From Bradysia coprophila (lineage: Eukaryota > Arthropoda > Insecta > Diptera > Sciaridae), in contig NC_050737.1 in NCBI RefSeq assembly GCF_014529535.1, forward strand, positions 3,592,714 to 3,656,713: a DNA stretch of 64,000 nucleotides. Reading direction: 5' to 3'. The stretch's first letter is position 1. The number at the start of each line of letters is the position of its first letter. The translations under genes were made by a program, and so were the position numbers. Shown piece after piece: positions 22,471 to 34,354 of the stretch. Below the pieces are notes generated by a model that was given only the letters and a program-made list of their open reading frames with translations, had not been told where the DNA came from and ran no database searches.

Positions 22471-23223
22471 TTTCCTGGAAATAAAGGAAATAGTCAGAAA
22501 AAAAAATCGACACAAAATTAATTTGTTGATAAAAATCCGTAACGTCCACCGATTTCTAACACTTTAACTCACCAAATAAACTTGCTTTAAAATTCACTTA
22601 ACTTCACTGTTCAATTTATACAATTTGAGGCTGTGAAAATTTGATATTTTTCGCTTGACTTCACTACTCGAGGTGAGAAATTCGAATGTGATAGAATTGC
22701 CTACCACTTAACATAACTCACCAAAATTAACCAATTTTTCGTCGTAGTGGGGGTTCATACAGGACGTATTGTTCGAAAGAAAGACCGAGATGGCACTATT
22801 TTTGATGTTGTGACGATTTATGGAATTTTCCTACCCTAATTACCTTGGTACTTTCTGCAGGTGGTCGTTAGTTTTCATACGACGATGGCAACTTTGAGAT
22901 TATTTTTTCTTTGGCAATTTTTTTGTTTTACAAATATCTCTGAAACTTTTATATTGGCATGTATTGAATTCTTTCTTAGAATTTTTGTATGAATTTTGGA
23001 TATTTTTAGAGGTTCGCAAATTCACCAAAACATTGAATAACAAATTGTTTCTTTTTCAAAAGATGCAGCCGGAGTCTCATGTAAAGCATTCTATATTGAA
23101 CTGTGGAATAGATCCTGCAAGTATTAACTGCTTGTTGTACCAAACGCTATTAAGAAACTTCGAACATTAACATTAATGAATATGGGTACGTCAGACTCTT
23201 TTTCGAAGGATAATGATTTTTAT

Positions 23224-23775
23224 CTCCTGCAAGCTGATATTTCATACATTACGCGTTTCTGCATATAAACACAAACACATACATAACCACAGCCTATACG
23301 ATTGGATAATTCACACATAACCCACCTAGGGTAAATTTACTTTCCATCTACTTATTTGAAAAAAAATAATCGCCGAACGGCGGAAGCGAACACGGGACCA
23401 GCAGCATATCAACCAAACATGCTGACCACTACGCCAACAAATCACATAATGCGATGCAATTGGTGTCGGTAGTGGTTCGTTAGTCACTTCTACATCGATC
23501 AAACAATCAGAGTAGTCGGAATGATGTGATTTGAACGAAATGTTGAGGGGATAGTATATGTGTGTGAGTAAGTAAATAAAGGATTAACTAGAGTTACGCA
23601 GGTCATGTAAACAGAATTTTTTTTTAAGATGAAATAAATGAAATGAAAAGGATTCTCTGTATGATGTTTTTTTTTTGTTGTGAATGCGTTTTAAAACAAC
23701 ATGCTTAATTAATTAATTTTAAATCCAAATTTTTGTGGTTATTTCGCTAATGTATGAAATATCAACTTGCAGGAG
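23224..23775. mobile_element. Inverted-repeat element with SINE head (unit 3, core reversed)
   Basis: Same element, site and orientation as 14974-15525; pol III A and B boxes are again on the - strand. Confidence 0.65.
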
Positions 23776-23790
23776 ATAAAACATTGTTCT

Positions 23791-23903
23791 ACCTTGGTGT
23801 ATATTTCTCGAATCACTTCTTATGTACAATTGTATATACACTCGCTGGCGCTCATTATATACAATTGTACATACGAAGTTATTCTCGAAATATACACCAA
23901 GGT
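23791..23903. repeat. 113-bp palindrome, unit 3
   Basis: Same palindrome as 15541-15653, with one G to A change in the centre (GCTCATTATA). Confidence 0.8.
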
Positions 23904-24599
23904 ATAAAATGTACTATAAAAAGGACCTTTCAAATATCATACAAACGACAATATCTAGCCGGCCACTATCTGTCTATTCATTTCTTAAAGATATGCCGAC
24001 TGCTTACTTTCGTGGTTGGAAGAAATTATTTGTACGGTCGGAGAAATATAGATTTCGGGTTTTTTTTTAGAGATATCATCATTTCTCTAATTCTCTCAAT
24101 TGCCATTTGAAAACGATGATTGATGGCATATTGGAGATGCGCCACCACTACCACAAAAAGTTAGTTAATTTTGGTGAGTTATGCTAAGTGGTAGGCGATT
24201 TTATCCCATTCGAATTTTTCACATCGAGTAGTGAAGTCAAGCGAAAAATATCAAATTTTTACAGTCTGAAATTGCATGCATTGAACAGTGAAATTAAGTG
24301 ATTTTTAAAGCAAGTTTATTTGGTGAGTGAAAGTTTTCAAAGTTTTCAACATATATCAGGAACAAACCGAATCAATTTTGATCAAAATTATTGGAATAAA
24401 AAAATTGCATTTTTGATAAAATTAAAGGTTTTTCTTCATATCAAAAAAAGAACGGAAAATTTTTCATTAAATGATTTCATCTAAGCCATAAATGTGGTTG
24501 CAGTATCCCGAATTAACGAATTTGAAATTGATGGATTTTGCGAAACAAACTAATTTTGTGTCGACTTTTTTTCTGATTATTTCGTTTATTTCTAGGAAA

Positions 24600-25610
24600 A
24601 TGGATACTCAGGTTCCAATTACTCTACAAACTATGGTCGCTACAACGTTGCGTCTGGACAATTTAAACTTCGATTGCCTGTTGAATATTTTCAGTATGCT
24701 CAACATACCAGATCTTGCAAGAGTAACAGGAGTGTGTCGAAAATTTAGAGATATAGCTGCTGAAGCCTTCAAATATGAATGGAAAAACGAAACGATTCGA
24801 CTGAGCAACAACAACAGTAAGAGCAGACTGGAAACAACAGCCATTTTACGGAACTTTGGGAACCAGTTGCAAAATGTGCAGATTATATTCGACAAGCACA
24901 GAAATGATACATTTTTCAGATTAATCATCGACAATTGTGGCTCACAATTAAAACAAGTGAACTTCTCCAGCACACGTGTTAACCTCCATGTAGAGAGAGT
25001 TCTAAGCAAAGAAAATATGCGACGCTTCAACCAAAAATTCGCAAACTTGAAGACATTAAGGTTCGAGAATAACATCATCGACATCACTGAACCGGATTGC
25101 ATTGAGCAGCAGTTTCCAGCACTGGAGGAGTTGAGCCTATCTAGCTATCCATTCGCAAATCAAAACGTTCTCCAATTCATGAAAGTTAATCCTCAGATCA
25201 AAAGTTTGTCTTCATTTCACTACAACAACGTACACTATGCTGTAGATATGATTGGAATGATCGATCAACACCTGCCACGATTGGAACGGCTCGGTTTGTG
25301 GGTACATGGTCGAGCGGACATGATTGAATACCAGCCACGTTTTCTGAAGGCCTTGAAGCATCTGAAGATTCACAGCTATGGAAATACAGCGAATTTGCAC
25401 CATTTGTCGATTTCCAACGAACGGGTAGAAGAAATGGAATTAGAGCTGGGTTCTTTCGACGAAAATGTAATTGAGTACATCTGCCAGTATAAAGAACTCA
25501 CTAAATTGGCTGTCCGCCTGTACTGTGATAGTTCGTTCGATTGTAAATTTTTGCCAAAACTGAAAGAGCGTCTGCCCAAATTGACTGAGGTTATGATAAG
25601 TGGTTTCTAG
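24600..25610 (+). CDS. F-box/LRR protein, type B copy B3 (truncated)
   Basis: 336 residues with the same TAG stop as other B copies. The start ATG at 24600 follows the TTTCTAG acceptor (5'-UTR intron 24323-24595). One residue differs from B2/B4 (KFRDIAAE in place of KFREIAAE), which matches the A version. Confidence 0.75.
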   Translation: MDTQVPITLQTMVATTLRLDNLNFDCLLNIFSMLNIPDLARVTGVCRKFRDIAAEAFKYEWKNETIRLSNNNSKSRLETTAILRNFGNQLQNVQIIFDKHRNDTFFRLIIDNCGSQLKQVNFSSTRVNLHVERVLSKENMRRFNQKFANLKTLRFENNIIDITEPDCIEQQFPALEELSLSSYPFANQNVLQFMKVNPQIKSLSSFHYNNVHYAVDMIGMIDQHLPRLERLGLWVHGRADMIEYQPRFLKALKHLKIHSYGNTANLHHLSISNERVEEMELELGSFDENVIEYICQYKELTKLAVRLYCDSSFDCKFLPKLKERLPKLTEVMISGF

Positions 25611-25824
25611 AGCGTATCTCAACCGCGCAGAAAATGTACGTTTCGTTCATGAATCGAAACGGTTAATCAACTTCATTGTTTGTGATGGTAAACGGAAAGA
25701 CATTTTCGATGACATGAATAAAATTCAAAAGAACTTGGATTCGGCTCTATGGTCCCTTAACTATAATGTATCAACGCCTCGTCAACTGCACTTTGTTCGT
25801 GCAAACCGACCAGGAAATAAGTGA
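25609..25824 (+). pseudogene. Displaced C-terminus of B3 (+1 frame)
   Basis: Open for 71 residues in the +1 frame and aligns gap-free with the A C-terminus, ending RANRPGNK; see B1. Confidence 0.6.
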
Positions 25825-26605
25825 AAAATTGCTAAGAATATGAATTTTGTTCAATCAATCAAAGAACTATAGGTTTAAGACACTGCACAAATTAGTAGAC
25901 TTTGCACCTTTTTTAAAATCTAAGATTGTAAGCGATTTGGAGTGATATCAAAAAATTGTAATTATAATCATTTTAACAAATAGACGTAATTTTGTATGAA
26001 AACATATTATCTCTCTCTCTCTTTCTACAATAAAATCCACTTTACGGTAGAGCAAGCGAACTGTCAGACGCTAAAGTATTTATATAGCTGAAAATGTGAA
26101 GAGATATTTTCGTTCGCCGTCGTGAACTATTTACGCCGAGATTTACGCCACCTCGAACTTATATAATACCACTTCACAGTTCTAGCTTTATAAAATTGTG
26201 GACGACACATAATCGCATTCTACATTGGTTCCAAAGCGTTCAACTGTGACGTGTAACGAAACGATCAAGGCGACGAAAAAGGTGTAGTTTTTTTTATAAC
26301 AGACGACGAAAAAGGTGTAGTTAATATAACATTATGTACCTCTTGTCAAAATTGTTATCGAGACGTGTGGGCATTGCTGGTCGAGCCGAAGACGATTCAG
26401 TATGAATTTTATCTGGACTTACCTTATCTATTTCCGATTTAATGAAGTCAATGAAAGAATGTTATTCCGTGCACGAGTAATTTTTTTATTCCACACAAAC
26501 TTACATTGATATTTAATTTTTCGACAGCTGTACTCTACATACAATTGGAATGCTTAATTAAATTTTGGCTTGGTTTTCGTTTGCATCAATAGTAAAGAAA
26601 GAATT

Positions 26606-26886
26606 CCAAAATAAAGTCGGAGCATTATAATTTGATCGATTCTACTCATTTAATTCATTTTTAAATAATTGTAGTTTTCGAAGAAATCATTTCGAAAACA
26701 TTACAGTATAAAAGCTTAGACACGTGCATTTGAACGGATTACCCGCAGGTATACCGCGAGTAAACAGCTCTAATGCGCATGTGTAAGCTTTTATACTGTA
26801 ATGTTTTCGAAATCATTTTTTGAAAAACTACAATTATTTAAAAATTAATAGAATCGATCAAATTATAATGCTTCGACTTTATTTGG
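26606..26886. mobile_element. Foldback MITE, unit 3 copy
   Basis: Same element and site as 10108-10388. Confidence 0.75.
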
Positions 26887-27406
26887 AGCTTTTTTTTTGT
26901 TTTTGTTATACATTGTTTTAGGTAATTTTTTGTAGCACTCTTACTCATATAGATGATGAGGGCCCAGATCCATTGTTGCACTACTCTCATTTTTTCTCAT
27001 CATAACTTTTCAAGGTCCGGTTAAGACTTTAAATCTTTTACATGCAAATGCACACTTGAAGTCTTAAAATGCGATACACGCATAGAATTTTAAACCCGAC
27101 ACATTTTCTGCTTTGTTGTGAATTTTGCATGTGCATGTAAAACACAGAAACAGAAAAAGTGTCGGTAATCTTAAATGAAAGTGGTTATTATGGCTATATT
27201 TTCTTCATATTTCATCAAATAAATGGCAATATCTTTCGAAAATCTGTACAATGAAATTTTAAGAAGCTATTTATGCTTTTCAACTCTAAATTAAAATTAT
27301 ATCTAGGCAAAAAATAATATTTCTTTTTTCTACACTAAACCCCTAACGCATCTATTTACGAAAGATAAAAAGTCGGTCATTTAAACAAATTTTAACCAAT
27401 CCAAAC

Positions 27407-28217
27407 TGTAGTGAAATCATCACTACCTACATCAAAATAATCGATCAACGAAATACGCTCCCATCCTAATCTAAAATTAGGAGTCCATTCTCAAATACGG
27501 TCGCACACGCAGCATTAAAATCATGCCACCGCAGATTTCCATTTTCATAATTATTTGTGTCCCCAAAACTTTCAAATAAAAAGGCGGCAAACGCTTTGTA
27601 ACAAACTATTTATGTTCCAAATTTCTAAAAATCATAATGGGACAAGCGATCGTTAAATTCAATATTTATGGTCCCAAACTCTTTTAAAATGCTCGCCGCT
27701 AATGCTCGCAAAAAGCAATTAAAAAATTGTCGCAGAACAATAACAGCTAAATATTTTTCTAATTTTACCAAAATATGACCTCCACTTTCACATACACATA
27801 TTAGACCCCATAAGAATAATTGAACTCTCACAATTATGTAACCTCCAAATCTTTTCGCGTCGTCGTGAAAACTTGAAACTCGTTGTGTGTTCACAAATTG
27901 TGTTTTTAACTAATTTTTATTAATTAAATAAGAGAAAACTGTTAGAAAAAAAAACAAAAAAAATTGTCTTAAAAATTATTTCAAAGTGAAATTATTTGGC
28001 GAATAAAGTTCTTTTTCATTCAAAAGAAAGAGTTGTTTTTTCCCTTCGGCAAACAGAAGTGTAATTGATTCTTCTAAGTTATCATTGACTGTACGCCTAT
28101 AAGCCAAAATTCCATCCGCTCGGGAAATCCTGGCAAATAGGTTACGTGTATCGGTGTGTAATATTAACCAAAGTCGATAAGTGAAAGAAAAGAGAGTTGT
28201 GTAACTCTACGTCTACA
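27407..28217. mobile_element. LTR-like repeat in unit 3 (solo)
   Basis: Equivalent of 10909-11718 with TGTAG...CTACA ends; one base longer in an A-run. Confidence 0.5.
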
Positions 28218-28257
28218 CACGGAACGATCAATATTAACATTAGTGAAGTCGTACAAG

Positions 28258-28374
28258 AATGGTATTGAAATCGCATGCTTCGGTTCGCGTCCCGAACACG
28301 TTCGTTGTGGATATGGACGTGACAATGGATATTTTGGAGCTAATAGAATCGGGTATCAAGGTCGTGTTGACTGA
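28258..28374 (+). pseudogene. Truncated cysteine-peptide gene at start of unit 4
   Basis: The fragment has a Gly to Glu change near its start and a deletion that removes the last residues, leaving a TGA at 28372-28374. It keeps the Tyr of the intact gene where units 2 and 3 have Cys, but shares their Arg at position 126. Confidence 0.8.
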
Positions 28375-28396
28375 ATAGCTGAATGTTAATTACATT

Positions 28397-31300
28397 ATCC
28401 TTCGAAAAAGAGTCTGACGTACCCATATTCATTAATGTTAATGTTCGAAGTTTCTTAATAGCGTTTGGTACAACAAGCAGTTAATACTTGCAGGATCTAT
28501 TCCACAGTTCAATATAGAATGCTTTACATGAGACTCCGGCTGCATCTTTTGAAAAAGAAACAATTTGTTATTCAATGTTTTGGTGAATTTGCGAACCTCT
28601 AAAAATATCCAAAATTCATACAAAAATTCTAAGAAAGAATTCAATACATGCCAATATAAAAGTTTCAGAGATATTTGTAAAACAAAAAAATTGCCAAAGA
28701 AAAAATAATCTCAAAGTTGCCATCGTCGTATGAAAACTAACGACCACCTGCAGAAAGTACCAAGGTAATTAGGGTAGGAAAATTCCATAAATCGTCACAA
28801 CATCAAAAATAGTGCCATCTCGGTCTTTCTTTCGAACAATACGTCCTGTATGAACCCCCACTACGACGAAAAATTGGTTAATTTTGGTGAGTTATGTTAA
28901 GTGGTAGGCAATTCTATCACATTCGAATTTCTCACCTCGAGTAGTGAAGTCAAGCGAAAAATATCAAATTTTCACAGCCTCAAATTGTATAAATTGAACA
29001 GTGAAGTTAAGTGAATTTTAAAGCAAGTTTATTTGGTGAGTTAAAGTGTTAGAAATCGGTGGACGTTACGGATTTTTATCAACAAATTAATTTTGTGTCG
29101 ATCTTTTTTCTGACTATTTCCTTTATTTCCAGGAAAATGGATACTCAGGAAATCGTTCCAATTACTCAACAAACTATGGTCGCTACAATGTTGCATCTGG
29201 ACAATTTAAACGTGGATTGCCTGTTGAATATTTTCCGTATGCTGAGCCTTCCAGATCTTGCAAGTGTAACAGGAGTTTGTCGAGATTTTCGAGATATAGC
29301 CGCCGAAGCCTTCAAATATGAATGGAAAAACAAAACGATCCGCCTGAGTAACAAAGATAGTAACAGCAAATTGGAGTCAACAGCCATTTTACGGAACTTT
29401 GGAAATCAGTTGCAAAATGTGCAGATTGTATTCGACAAGCAAAGAAATGATACATTCTTCAAATTGATCATCGACAAGTGTAGCTCACAATTAAAACAAG
29501 TAGACTTATCCAGCACGTGTTTCAACGTCCATTTGGAGAGAGTTCTAAGCAAAGAGAATATCCAACGCTTTAACGATAAATTCGTAAACTTGAAGGCACT
29601 GAGATTCGAGAATAACATCGACGACATCATTGAACCGGAATGCATTGAGCAGCAGTTTCCAGCACTGGAGGAGTTGAGCTTATCTGGCTATCCATTCGTA
29701 AATCAGAACGTTCTCCAATTCATCATAGTTAATCCTCAGATCAAAAGTTTGTCATCATTTCACTGCAACACATTACAGGATGGTGTAGATATGATTAGAA
29801 TGATCGATCAACACCTGCCACGATTGGAACGGCTCGGTTTGTGGGTACATGGTCGAGCGGACATGATTGAATACCAGCCACGTTTTCTGAAGGCTTTGAA
29901 ACATCTGAAAATTCACAGCTATGGAAGTACAGCGAATTTGCACCATTTGTCGATTTCCAATGAACGCGTGGAAGAAATGGAATTGGAGTTAGGTTCGTGT
30001 GACGAGAATGTAATTGATTTCATCTGCCAGTACAAAGAACTCACTAAATTGGCTATCCGCCTGTACAGTGATAGTCCATTCGACTGTAAATTTTTGTCAG
30101 AACTGAAAAAGCATCTGCCCAAATTGACTGAGATTGAGATTTGTGGTTTCTGGAGAGATCTCAACCACACAGACATCGTGCATTTCGTGCATGAATCGAA
30201 ACGCTTGATCAACTTCATTCTTCGTGATGGTAAACGGAAAGACATTTTGGATGACATGAATCAAATACGAACGAAATTGGATTCTACACATTGGTCCGTT
30301 AATTATAATGCATCAGCGCCCCGTCAACTACACTTTGTTCGTGCGAAACGACCCGGAAATTAGTGAAAAATTGCTGAGACGAAGAGTTTTGAACGATCGA
30401 TCCAAGAACAATATCGTGAGCTTAAAATAGTAGATTTTGTACCAAAAATAATTCAAAATCTTAGATTGTAGGCGAATTAAAGTGACATCGAAAATTGTAA
30501 GTGTAAAGAATGTAATTTGAACAAATAAATTTGATTTTATGATATTTCAAAATGTTTAATTAAAAAAATATAATCCTGTTCCCTACTACCACTCCTTCTA
30601 GGAAAAAACACTGACATAATAGATTTTTGCATATTTTCTTACAACGTTATAAGTTTGTTGTAGTGAAACAATTAGCAAAGAATAAATTTAATATTTTTGT
30701 ATGGAATTCGTCCCGAAGAGATTCTTCAAGATTGGAAAAAACAAAACGATTAAGACTAGTTCACCCGTGACGCAAATTGTTGCAAAATCAATTTTTTTTT
30801 TTATCAAACACTAGACTACTATTAAGTGAGTTACACACCCACTTAAGAGGAATCGATGTTTGGCTAAAATTGTAGTATACACTTTTGCGTGCCTCGTATT
30901 TCATATTACGACCGCAAAGGACCATGTACGCTTTAAATAAAAATTTGGTTTGGTTGTAGTCGTTTGACATAAACTACTCAGTTTTCTCAGAGCTGGTCAA
31001 AATTCTAAAACCAGATCTAGTTTCTTTTGAGAGCTATTTTTGAAAAAGGATTCTAGTTTAAAGATTTCATTAAAAGTAAACTGAAATCCAGTATTTTCAG
31101 CAAAGCATCGATGCCTCTTAAGCCCTGTCCATCCGAGTGGACCAACAGAAAGTCAGAAAGCAAGCTTGACGGATATGCAAAGCCTAGGAGTGTCGTAGGG
31201 GGATTGGGTTAAAAATTCGATATAGAAGTGGAGTTGGATCTCTGGAGCATTATGTTTTAGACATTCTTTTCATTTACCAATTTTGTTTCACGAGGACGAA

Positions 31301-31400
31301 AGAAGAAGCATCGAACCGACCGACATAGACATAACTACGCAAAGCTTATTTTGATAATTACATATATTTCATTGAATTGTTGACTTTGAACAGATAAAAA
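28397..31400. other. Inverted 3.0 kb segment carrying gene A4
   Basis: In units 2 and 3 the order is peptide-gene 3' flank, A (-), CTTTTTCGAAGGATAATG. Here the peptide-gene flank (GTTAATTACATT) joins at ~28396 to ATCCTTCGAAAAAGAG, the reverse complement of the far end. At the other side TGACTTTGAACAGATAAAAA (reverse complement of the near end) meets TAGTACATTTTCTACC at ~31401, beside a palindrome. The left joint has a few bases of possible microhomology (CATTAT). Confidence 0.85.
29137..30363 (+). CDS. F-box/LRR protein, type A copy A4 (inverted)
   Basis: Complete 408-residue protein. It differs from A2/A3 by one residue (Asp for Asn in CRDFRD). The start ATG at 29137 follows TTTATTTCCAG (29122-29132), and the 5'-UTR intron is 29036-29132 (donor GTGAGT); the longer open frame from 29059 is intronic. 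The poly(A) signal is AATAAA at 30524-30529. Because of the inversion it runs in the same direction as B4 and no longer shares a divergent promoter region with it. Its own ~600-base upstream flank moved with it. Confidence 0.9.
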   Translation: MDTQEIVPITQQTMVATMLHLDNLNVDCLLNIFRMLSLPDLASVTGVCRDFRDIAAEAFKYEWKNKTIRLSNKDSNSKLESTAILRNFGNQLQNVQIVFDKQRNDTFFKLIIDKCSSQLKQVDLSSTCFNVHLERVLSKENIQRFNDKFVNLKALRFENNIDDIIEPECIEQQFPALEELSLSGYPFVNQNVLQFIIVNPQIKSLSSFHCNTLQDGVDMIRMIDQHLPRLERLGLWVHGRADMIEYQPRFLKALKHLKIHSYGSTANLHHLSISNERVEEMELELGSCDENVIDFICQYKELTKLAIRLYSDSPFDCKFLSELKKHLPKLTEIEICGFWRDLNHTDIVHFVHESKRLINFILRDGKRKDILDDMNQIRTKLDSTHWSVNYNASAPRQLHFVRAKRPGN

Positions 31401-31413
31401 TAGTACATTTTCT

Positions 31414-31526
31414 ACCTTGGTGTATATTTCGAGAATAATTTCGTATGTTCAATTGTATATAACGAGCGCCAGCGAGTGTATATACAATTGTACATAAGAA
31501 GTGATTCGAGAAATATACACCAAGGT
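31414..31526. repeat. 113-bp palindrome, left side of unit 4 element
   Basis: Reverse-oriented copy of the palindrome at 15541. With the copy at 32110-32222 it brackets the SINE element as a large inverted repeat; the flanks GTACATTTTCTACC and GGTAGAAAATGTAC also match. Confidence 0.8.
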
Positions 31527-31541
31527 AGAACAATGTTTTAC

Positions 31542-32094
31542 CTCCTGCAAGCTGATATTTCATACATTAGCGAAATAACCACAAAAATTTGGATTTAAAA
31601 TTAATTAATTAAGCATGTTGTTTTAAAACGCATTCACAACAATAAAAAAACATCATACAGAGAATCCTTTTCATTTCATTTATTTCATCTTAAAAAAAAT
31701 TCTGTTTACATGACCTGCGTAACTCTAGTTAATCCTTTATTTACTTACTCACACACATATACTATCCACCTCAACATTTCGTTCAAATCACATCATTCCG
31801 ACTACTCTGATTGTTTGATCTATGTAGAAGTGACTAACGAACCACTACCGACACCAATTGCATGGCGTTATGTGATTTGTTGGCGTAGTGGTCAGCATGT
31901 TTGGTTGTATGCTGCTGGTCCCGCGTTCGCTTCCGCCATTCGGCGATTTTTTTCTTCTTCAAATATGTGGATGGAAAGTAAATTTACCCTAGGTGGGTTA
32001 TGTGTGAAATATCCAATCGTATAGGCTGTGGTTATGTATGTGTTTGTGTTTATATGCAGAAACGCGTAATGTATGAAATATCAGCTTGCAGGAG
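31542..32094. mobile_element. Inverted-repeat element with SINE head (unit 4, core in + orientation)
   Basis: Same ~550-bp element as in units 2 and 3 but with the core flipped. The A box TGGCGTAGTGG is at 31881-31891 and the B box GTTCGCTTCC at 31925-31934 on the + strand, followed by a T-rich stretch (CGATTTTTTTCTTC) that could end pol III transcription. Ends CTCCTGCAAGCTGATATTTC and GAAATATCAGCTTGCAGGAG are exact complements here. Confidence 0.65.
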
Positions 32095-32109
32095 ATAAAA
32101 CATTGTTCT

Positions 32110-32222
32110 ACCTTGGTGTATATTTCTCGAATCACTTCTTATGTACAATTGTATATACACTCGCTGGCGCTCGTTATATACAATTGTACATACGAAGTTA
32201 TTCTCGAAATATACACCAAGGT
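32110..32222. repeat. 113-bp palindrome, right side of unit 4 element
   Basis: Same orientation and neighbours as the palindromes in units 2 and 3. Confidence 0.8.
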
Positions 32223-33129
32223 AGAAAATGTACTATAAAAAGGACCTTTCAAATATCATACAAACGACAATATCTAGCCGGCCACTATCTGTCTATTCAT
32301 TTCTTAAAGATATGCCGACTGCTTACTTTCGTGGTTGGAAGAAATTATTTGTACGGTCGGAGAAATATAGATTTCGGGTTTTTTTTAGAGATATCATCAT
32401 TTCTCTAATTCTCTCAATTGCCATTTGAAAACGATGATTGATGGCATATTGGAGATGCGCTATTCTTCCATATAAATCAACTTTTAAAAATATTAAAGTT
32501 TTAAAGATATTTGCAAAACAAAAAAAAAAAATCTCAAAACTACCACCTACCGAAAGTAAAAAGGCAATTAGGATGGGAAATTCCATAAACCATGAAAAAT
32601 CATAAAGTATCAAAAATATAGTGTCAACTCGGTCTTTCTTTCGTATAGTACGTCCTGTTTGAATCCAATTCACACCACTACCACAAAAAGTTAGTTAATT
32701 TTGGTGAGTTATGCTAAGTGGTAGGCGATTTTATCCCATTCGAATTTTTCACATCGAGTAGTGAAGTCAAGCGAAAAATATCAAATTTTTACAGTCTGAA
32801 ATTGCATGCATTGAACAGTGAAATTAAGTGATTTTTAAAGCAAGTTTATTTGGTGAGTGAAAGTTTTCAAAGTTTTCAACATATATCAGGAACAAACCGA
32901 ATCAATTTTGATCAAAATTATTGGAATAAAAAAATTGCATTTTTGATAAAATTAAAGGTTTTTCTCCATATCAAAAAAAGAACGGAAAATTTTTCATTAA
33001 ATGATTGCATCTAAGCCATAAATGTGGTTGCAGTATCCCAAATTAACGAATTTGAAATAGATGGATTTTGCGAAACAAACTAATTTTGTGTCGACTTTTT
33101 TTCTGATTATTTCGTTTATTTCTAGGAAA

Positions 33130-34140
33130 ATGGATACTCAGGTTCCAATTACTCTACAAACTATGGTCGCTACAACGTTGCGTCTGGACAATTTAAACTT
33201 CGATTGCCTGTTGAATATTTTCAGTATGCTCAACATACCAGATCTTGCAAGAGTAACAGGAGTGTGTCGAAAATTTAGAGAAATAGCTGCTGAAGCCTTC
33301 AAATATGAATGGAAAAACGAAACGATTCGACTGAGCAACAACAACAGTAAGAGCAGACTGGAAACAACAGCCATTTTACGGAACTTTGGGAACCAGTTGC
33401 AAAATGTGCAGATTATATTCGACAAACACAGAAATGATACATTTTTCAGATTAATCATCGACAATTGTGGCTCACAATTAAAACAAGTGAACTTCTCCAG
33501 CACACGTGTTAACCTCCATGTAGAGAGAGTTCTAAGCAAAGAAAATATGCGACGCTTCAACCAAAAATTCGCAAACTTGAAGACATTAAGGTTCGAGAAT
33601 AACATCATCGACATCACTGAACCGGATTGCATTGAGCAGCAGTTTCCAGCACTGGAGGAGTTGAGCCTATCTAGCTATCCATTCGCAAATCAAAACGTTC
33701 TCCAATTCATGAAAGTTAATCCTCAGATCAAAAGTTTGTCTTCATTTCACTACAACAACGTACACTATGCTGTAGATATGATTGGAATGATCGATCAACA
33801 CCTGCCACGATTGGAACGGCTCGGTTTGTGGGTACATGGTCGAGCGGACATGATTGAATACCAGCCACGTTTTCTGAAGGCCTTGAAGCATCTGAAGATT
33901 CACAGCTATGGAAATACAGCGAATTTGCACCATTTGTCGATTTCCAACGAACGGGTAGAAGAAATGGAATTAGAGCTGGGTTCTTTCGACGAAAATGTAA
34001 TTGAGTACATCTGCCAGTATAAAGAACTCACTAAATTGGCTGTCCGCCTGTACTGTGATAGTTCGTTCGATTGTAAATTTTTGCCAAAACTGAAAGAGCG
34101 TCTGCCCAAATTGACTGAGGTTATGATAAGTGGTTTCTAG
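33130..34140 (+). CDS. F-box/LRR protein, type B copy B4 (truncated)
   Basis: 336 residues, same translation as B2, same TAG stop. The start is behind the TTTCTAG acceptor (5'-UTR intron 32853-33125). It has the full upstream region as in unit 1 (~32450-32700), and A4 now lies upstream in the same orientation. Confidence 0.75.
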   Translation: MDTQVPITLQTMVATTLRLDNLNFDCLLNIFSMLNIPDLARVTGVCRKFREIAAEAFKYEWKNETIRLSNNNSKSRLETTAILRNFGNQLQNVQIIFDKHRNDTFFRLIIDNCGSQLKQVNFSSTRVNLHVERVLSKENMRRFNQKFANLKTLRFENNIIDITEPDCIEQQFPALEELSLSSYPFANQNVLQFMKVNPQIKSLSSFHYNNVHYAVDMIGMIDQHLPRLERLGLWVHGRADMIEYQPRFLKALKHLKIHSYGNTANLHHLSISNERVEEMELELGSFDENVIEYICQYKELTKLAVRLYCDSSFDCKFLPKLKERLPKLTEVMISGF

Positions 34141-34354
34141 AGCGTATCTCAACCGCGCAGAAAATGTACGTTTCGTTCATGAATCGAAACGGTTAATCAA
34201 CTTCATTGTTTGTGATGGTAAACGGAAAGACATTTTCGATGACATGAATAAAATTCAAAAGAACTTGGATTCAGCTCTATGGTCCCTTAACTATAATGTA
34301 TCAACGCCTCGTCAACTGCACTTTGTTCGTGCAAACCGACCAGGAAATAAGTGA
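34139..34354 (+). pseudogene. Displaced C-terminus of B4 (+1 frame)
   Basis: Open for 71 residues in the +1 frame and aligned to the A C-terminus, as in B1 and B3. Confidence 0.6.

Larger units (their letters stand above)
20008..28257. repeat. Tandem amplicon unit 3 (8.25 kb)
   Basis: Near-identical to unit 2, including the SINE/palindrome insertion and the deletion upstream of B. It differs at single bases, in homopolymer runs and in the CT repeat. Confidence 0.9.

Noticed and set aside
31881-31934. Functional tRNA gene
   Set aside because: A and B boxes are present, but the acceptor stem and anticodon arm do not pair as a tRNA, and it is repeated inside an inverted-repeat element; a SINE head fits better.
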